Assembly: GCA_002392835.1 (NCBI GenBank)
Contig: DGHX01000004.1
Coordinates: 33,189 to 41,194 of the forward strand
Direction of reading: 5' to 3'
Length of the DNA: 8,006 nt
DNA from: Prevotella sp. UBA3837
GTDB lineage: Bacteria > Bacteroidota > Bacteroidia > Bacteroidales > Bacteroidaceae
Made by a program: the position numbers and the translations under genes. A model generated the notes under the pieces. That model saw only the letters and a list, made by a program, of their open reading frames with translations. It did not search any database and was not told where the DNA came from. Every line of letters begins with the position of its first letter. Within the stretch, counting starts at the first letter, position 1. Positions 7,283 through 8,006 of the stretch are shown one piece after another.

Positions 7283-7480
7283 ATGAAGAATATACTTGGC
7301 ACCAAGGGCTGGCTGGTCATGGCCGCAGCCCTCACGGCAGGAATGGCATCCTGCTCCGGCGACGACATCGCTGACGATGTGTTGCCTGCAACCCCCGCAA
7401 CCTCCGCACAGCACACCTACACCATGACCATCGAGGCCACGAAGAACAATTATTACTGTCCGCTGAACTTCGAAATGTGA
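7283..7480 (+). pseudogene. Truncated lipoprotein gene: signal peptide and N-terminus only
   Basis: The ATG at 7283 starts a 65-residue frame with a good lipoprotein signal: MKNILGTKGWLVMAAALTAG followed by MASCSGDD, with the acylated Cys at 24 and the acidic +3/+4 residues typical of exported Bacteroidota lipoproteins. Residues 44-54 (HTYTMTIEATK) resemble the start of the mature region of Prevotella lipoproteins, which usually continue for a few hundred residues. Here the frame runs into NNYYCPLNFEM and stops at 7478-7480, followed by non-coding repeat-rich DNA. I therefore read it as a gene cut off near 7441-7447, by deletion or insertion of the structured region downstream. A genuine tiny lipoprotein is possible. 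An in-frame start at 7220 exists, but the signal peptide begins cleanly at 7283. Confidence 0.6.
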
Positions 7481-7521
7481 TATTTTTTGATTCAGGCTCG
7501 GCGCATTGTCATTACCTTTTT

Positions 7522-7541
7522 ATGTTGCACTACTTGCACCT
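7522..7541 (+). repeat. Left arm of a 20-bp perfect inverted repeat
   Basis: ATGTTGCACTACTTGCACCT here is the exact reverse complement of bases 7902-7921. The pairing stops on both sides after 20 bp. The arms enclose 360 bp that hold the hairpins and the heptamer array. Confidence 0.85.
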
Positions 7542-7569
7542 CTTGCACTACTTGCACCTCTTGCACCTG
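7525..7569 (+). repeat. Five tandem 9-bp units (TTGCACYWC)
   Basis: Units are TTGCACTAC, TTGCACCTC, TTGCACTAC, TTGCACCTC and TTGCACCTG, so the array is also two and a half copies of an 18-bp unit. It begins inside the left arm of the long-range inverted repeat. Confidence 0.9.
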
Positions 7570-7594
7570 TTTGCTGCTGAAGCGGCCTTTGGGC

Positions 7595-7746
7595 AGAAAT
7601 GCATATTTATACATTTTCACGCGCGGCCCGCTTTTTTTTCTGTGCGGCCCACTTTTAAAAAAATCCCATATCAGTTTTTTTCAAAAGTGGCCTCCTTTTT
7701 GGAACGCCGGGGCCGCAGCGTAGAAAATGTATATATATACAGTTTT
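7595..7746. other. Two-tier imperfect palindrome (about 150-nt stem-loop)
   Basis: The outer stem pairs 7608-7629 with 7710-7733: TATACATTTTC, ACGC and GCGGCCC (22 pairs) match their complements with only two single-base bulges (7717 and 7722). Weaker pairing extends outward to about 7595/7746. Inside, 7646-7663 pairs with 7675-7692 (GGCC, ACTTTT and A7 against T7, AAAAGT and GGCC) with one bulge and one A-C mismatch around an 11-nt loop. The tiers are separated by internal loops of 16 and 17 nt. No protein frame is credible here. It could be a structured RNA, a terminator or a palindromic repeat element. Confidence 0.7.
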
Positions 7747-7785
7747 TGTTGCATATTTTTACATTTCCCGCTCGGCTGTTTTTTT
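7712..7785 (+). terminator. Candidate intrinsic terminator, alternative fold of the palindrome
   Basis: The right arm of the palindrome can instead pair with a third arm copy just downstream: GCCG (7712-7715) with CGGC (7773-7776), AGCG (7717-7720) with CGCT (7769-7772), and AAATGTA (7725-7731) with TACATTT (7760-7766). Two bases after this stem is a run of seven T (7779-7785). This is the layout of a rho-independent terminator and could end transcripts from the small-protein/lipoprotein unit. The stem is imperfect, with internal loops, so confidence is modest. Confidence 0.45.
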
Positions 7786-7793
7786 GAGGTATC

Positions 7794-7870
7794 CACTCTC
7801 CACTCTCCACTCTCCTCTCTCCACTCTCCTCTTTCCTCTTTCCTCTTTCCACTTTCCACTTACCACTTTG
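7794..7870 (+). repeat. Heptamer polypyrimidine array, 11 units
   Basis: Eleven consecutive 7-bp units follow the pattern CWCTYTC: CACTCTC three times, CTCTCTC, CACTCTC, CTCTTTC three times, CACTTTC, CACTTAC and CACTTTG. One strand is almost wholly pyrimidine over 77 bp. Open frames across it on either strand are translations of the repeat, not genes. Confidence 0.92.
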
Positions 7871-7901
7871 GTGCAAGATAAATCTCAACAAAGGTCAGCG
7901 T

Positions 7902-7921
7902 AGGTGCAAGTAGTGCAACAT
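7902..7921 (-). repeat. Right arm of the 20-bp perfect inverted repeat
   Basis: This is the exact reverse complement of 7522-7541. A further GGTGCAAG at 7870-7877 shows that the same motif recurs nearby without full-length identity. Confidence 0.85.
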
Positions 7922-8006
7922 TTTTCGTACTGTGCGGTTGTAACGATTCCGAAAGAATTCCAAGTGGCTGATTACTGACCCCACCCCCGACCCCTCCCCT
8001 ACAAGG

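Larger units (their letters stand above)
7481..8006. other. Non-coding repeat-rich region
   Basis: These 526 bases hold no credible gene. They contain the 9-bp array, the 20-bp inverted repeat, the two-tier palindrome, the third arm copy with T-run, and the heptamer array listed separately. The segment 7922-7976 has nothing I can identify. Bases 7977-8006 (GACCCC, ACCCCCG, ACCCCTCCCC, TACAAGG) look like the left half of a GC-rich stem-loop cut by the window edge. Confidence 0.75.

Noticed and set aside
7477..7881. 134-codon plus-strand frame
   Set aside because: Its translation is LHYLHL and STLHSPLSS repeats, simply the 9-bp and heptamer arrays, with homopolymer-derived Phe/Lys runs between them.
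7655..7891. Minus-strand frames of 78 and 62 codons
   Set aside because: They are mostly Glu/Arg/Lys translation of the heptamer array.
7517..7926. Target-site duplication TTTTT flanking the 20-bp inverted repeat
   Set aside because: Five T's in T-rich DNA is not evidence of a duplication.

Overview
The window reads as a chromosomal segment of a GC-rich member of the Bacteroidales, most likely Prevotellaceae. The indications are C10 (streptopain/interpain-type) cysteine peptidases, BspA-type leucine-rich repeats, an Omp28 thioredoxin-like domain, C-terminal tails of the 'DLxGR...GLYI' kind, no Shine-Dalgarno sequences, and a TAnnTTTG -7 promoter box. The assignment rests on reading the translations; no database search was possible.

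Layout. Bases 1-2799 (+) are the 3' part of a large secreted C10 peptidase with a long multidomain C-terminus; its 5' end, including the catalytic Cys and His, lies outside the window. Bases 2850-4565 (+) are a second, complete C10 peptidase with signal peptide, propeptide, catalytic Cys165/His309 and a C-terminal tail. Bases 4694-6196 (+) encode a secreted protein of unknown function that contains a visible internal duplication. These three genes point the same way, are separated only by short gaps, and end in related C-terminal tails, so they probably form an exported protein cluster. The gap between the second and third genes consists of exactly three 44-bp tandem repeat units, and a degenerate copy of the same repeat sits in front of the second gene.

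Bases 6220-6903 (-) encode TrmO (TsaA/YaeB), a tRNA t6A37 methyltransferase, convergent with the secreted-protein cluster and preceded by a good Bacteroidetes-type promoter. After an AT-rich divergent spacer come a 45-codon gene of a small-protein type I associate with Bacteroidales surface-protein loci (7132-7269) and the start of a lipoprotein gene (7283-7480) that appears truncated after about 54 recognisable residues.

Bases 7481-8006 have no credible gene but are densely structured. They hold a 9-bp tandem array, a 20-bp perfect inverted repeat about 360 bp apart, a two-tier hairpin of about 150 nt, a third copy of the hairpin arm that could form a competing terminator-like stem followed by T7, an 11-unit heptamer polypyrimidine array, and at the edge the left half of a probable GC-rich stem-loop. 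This structured region is the most unusual part of the window.
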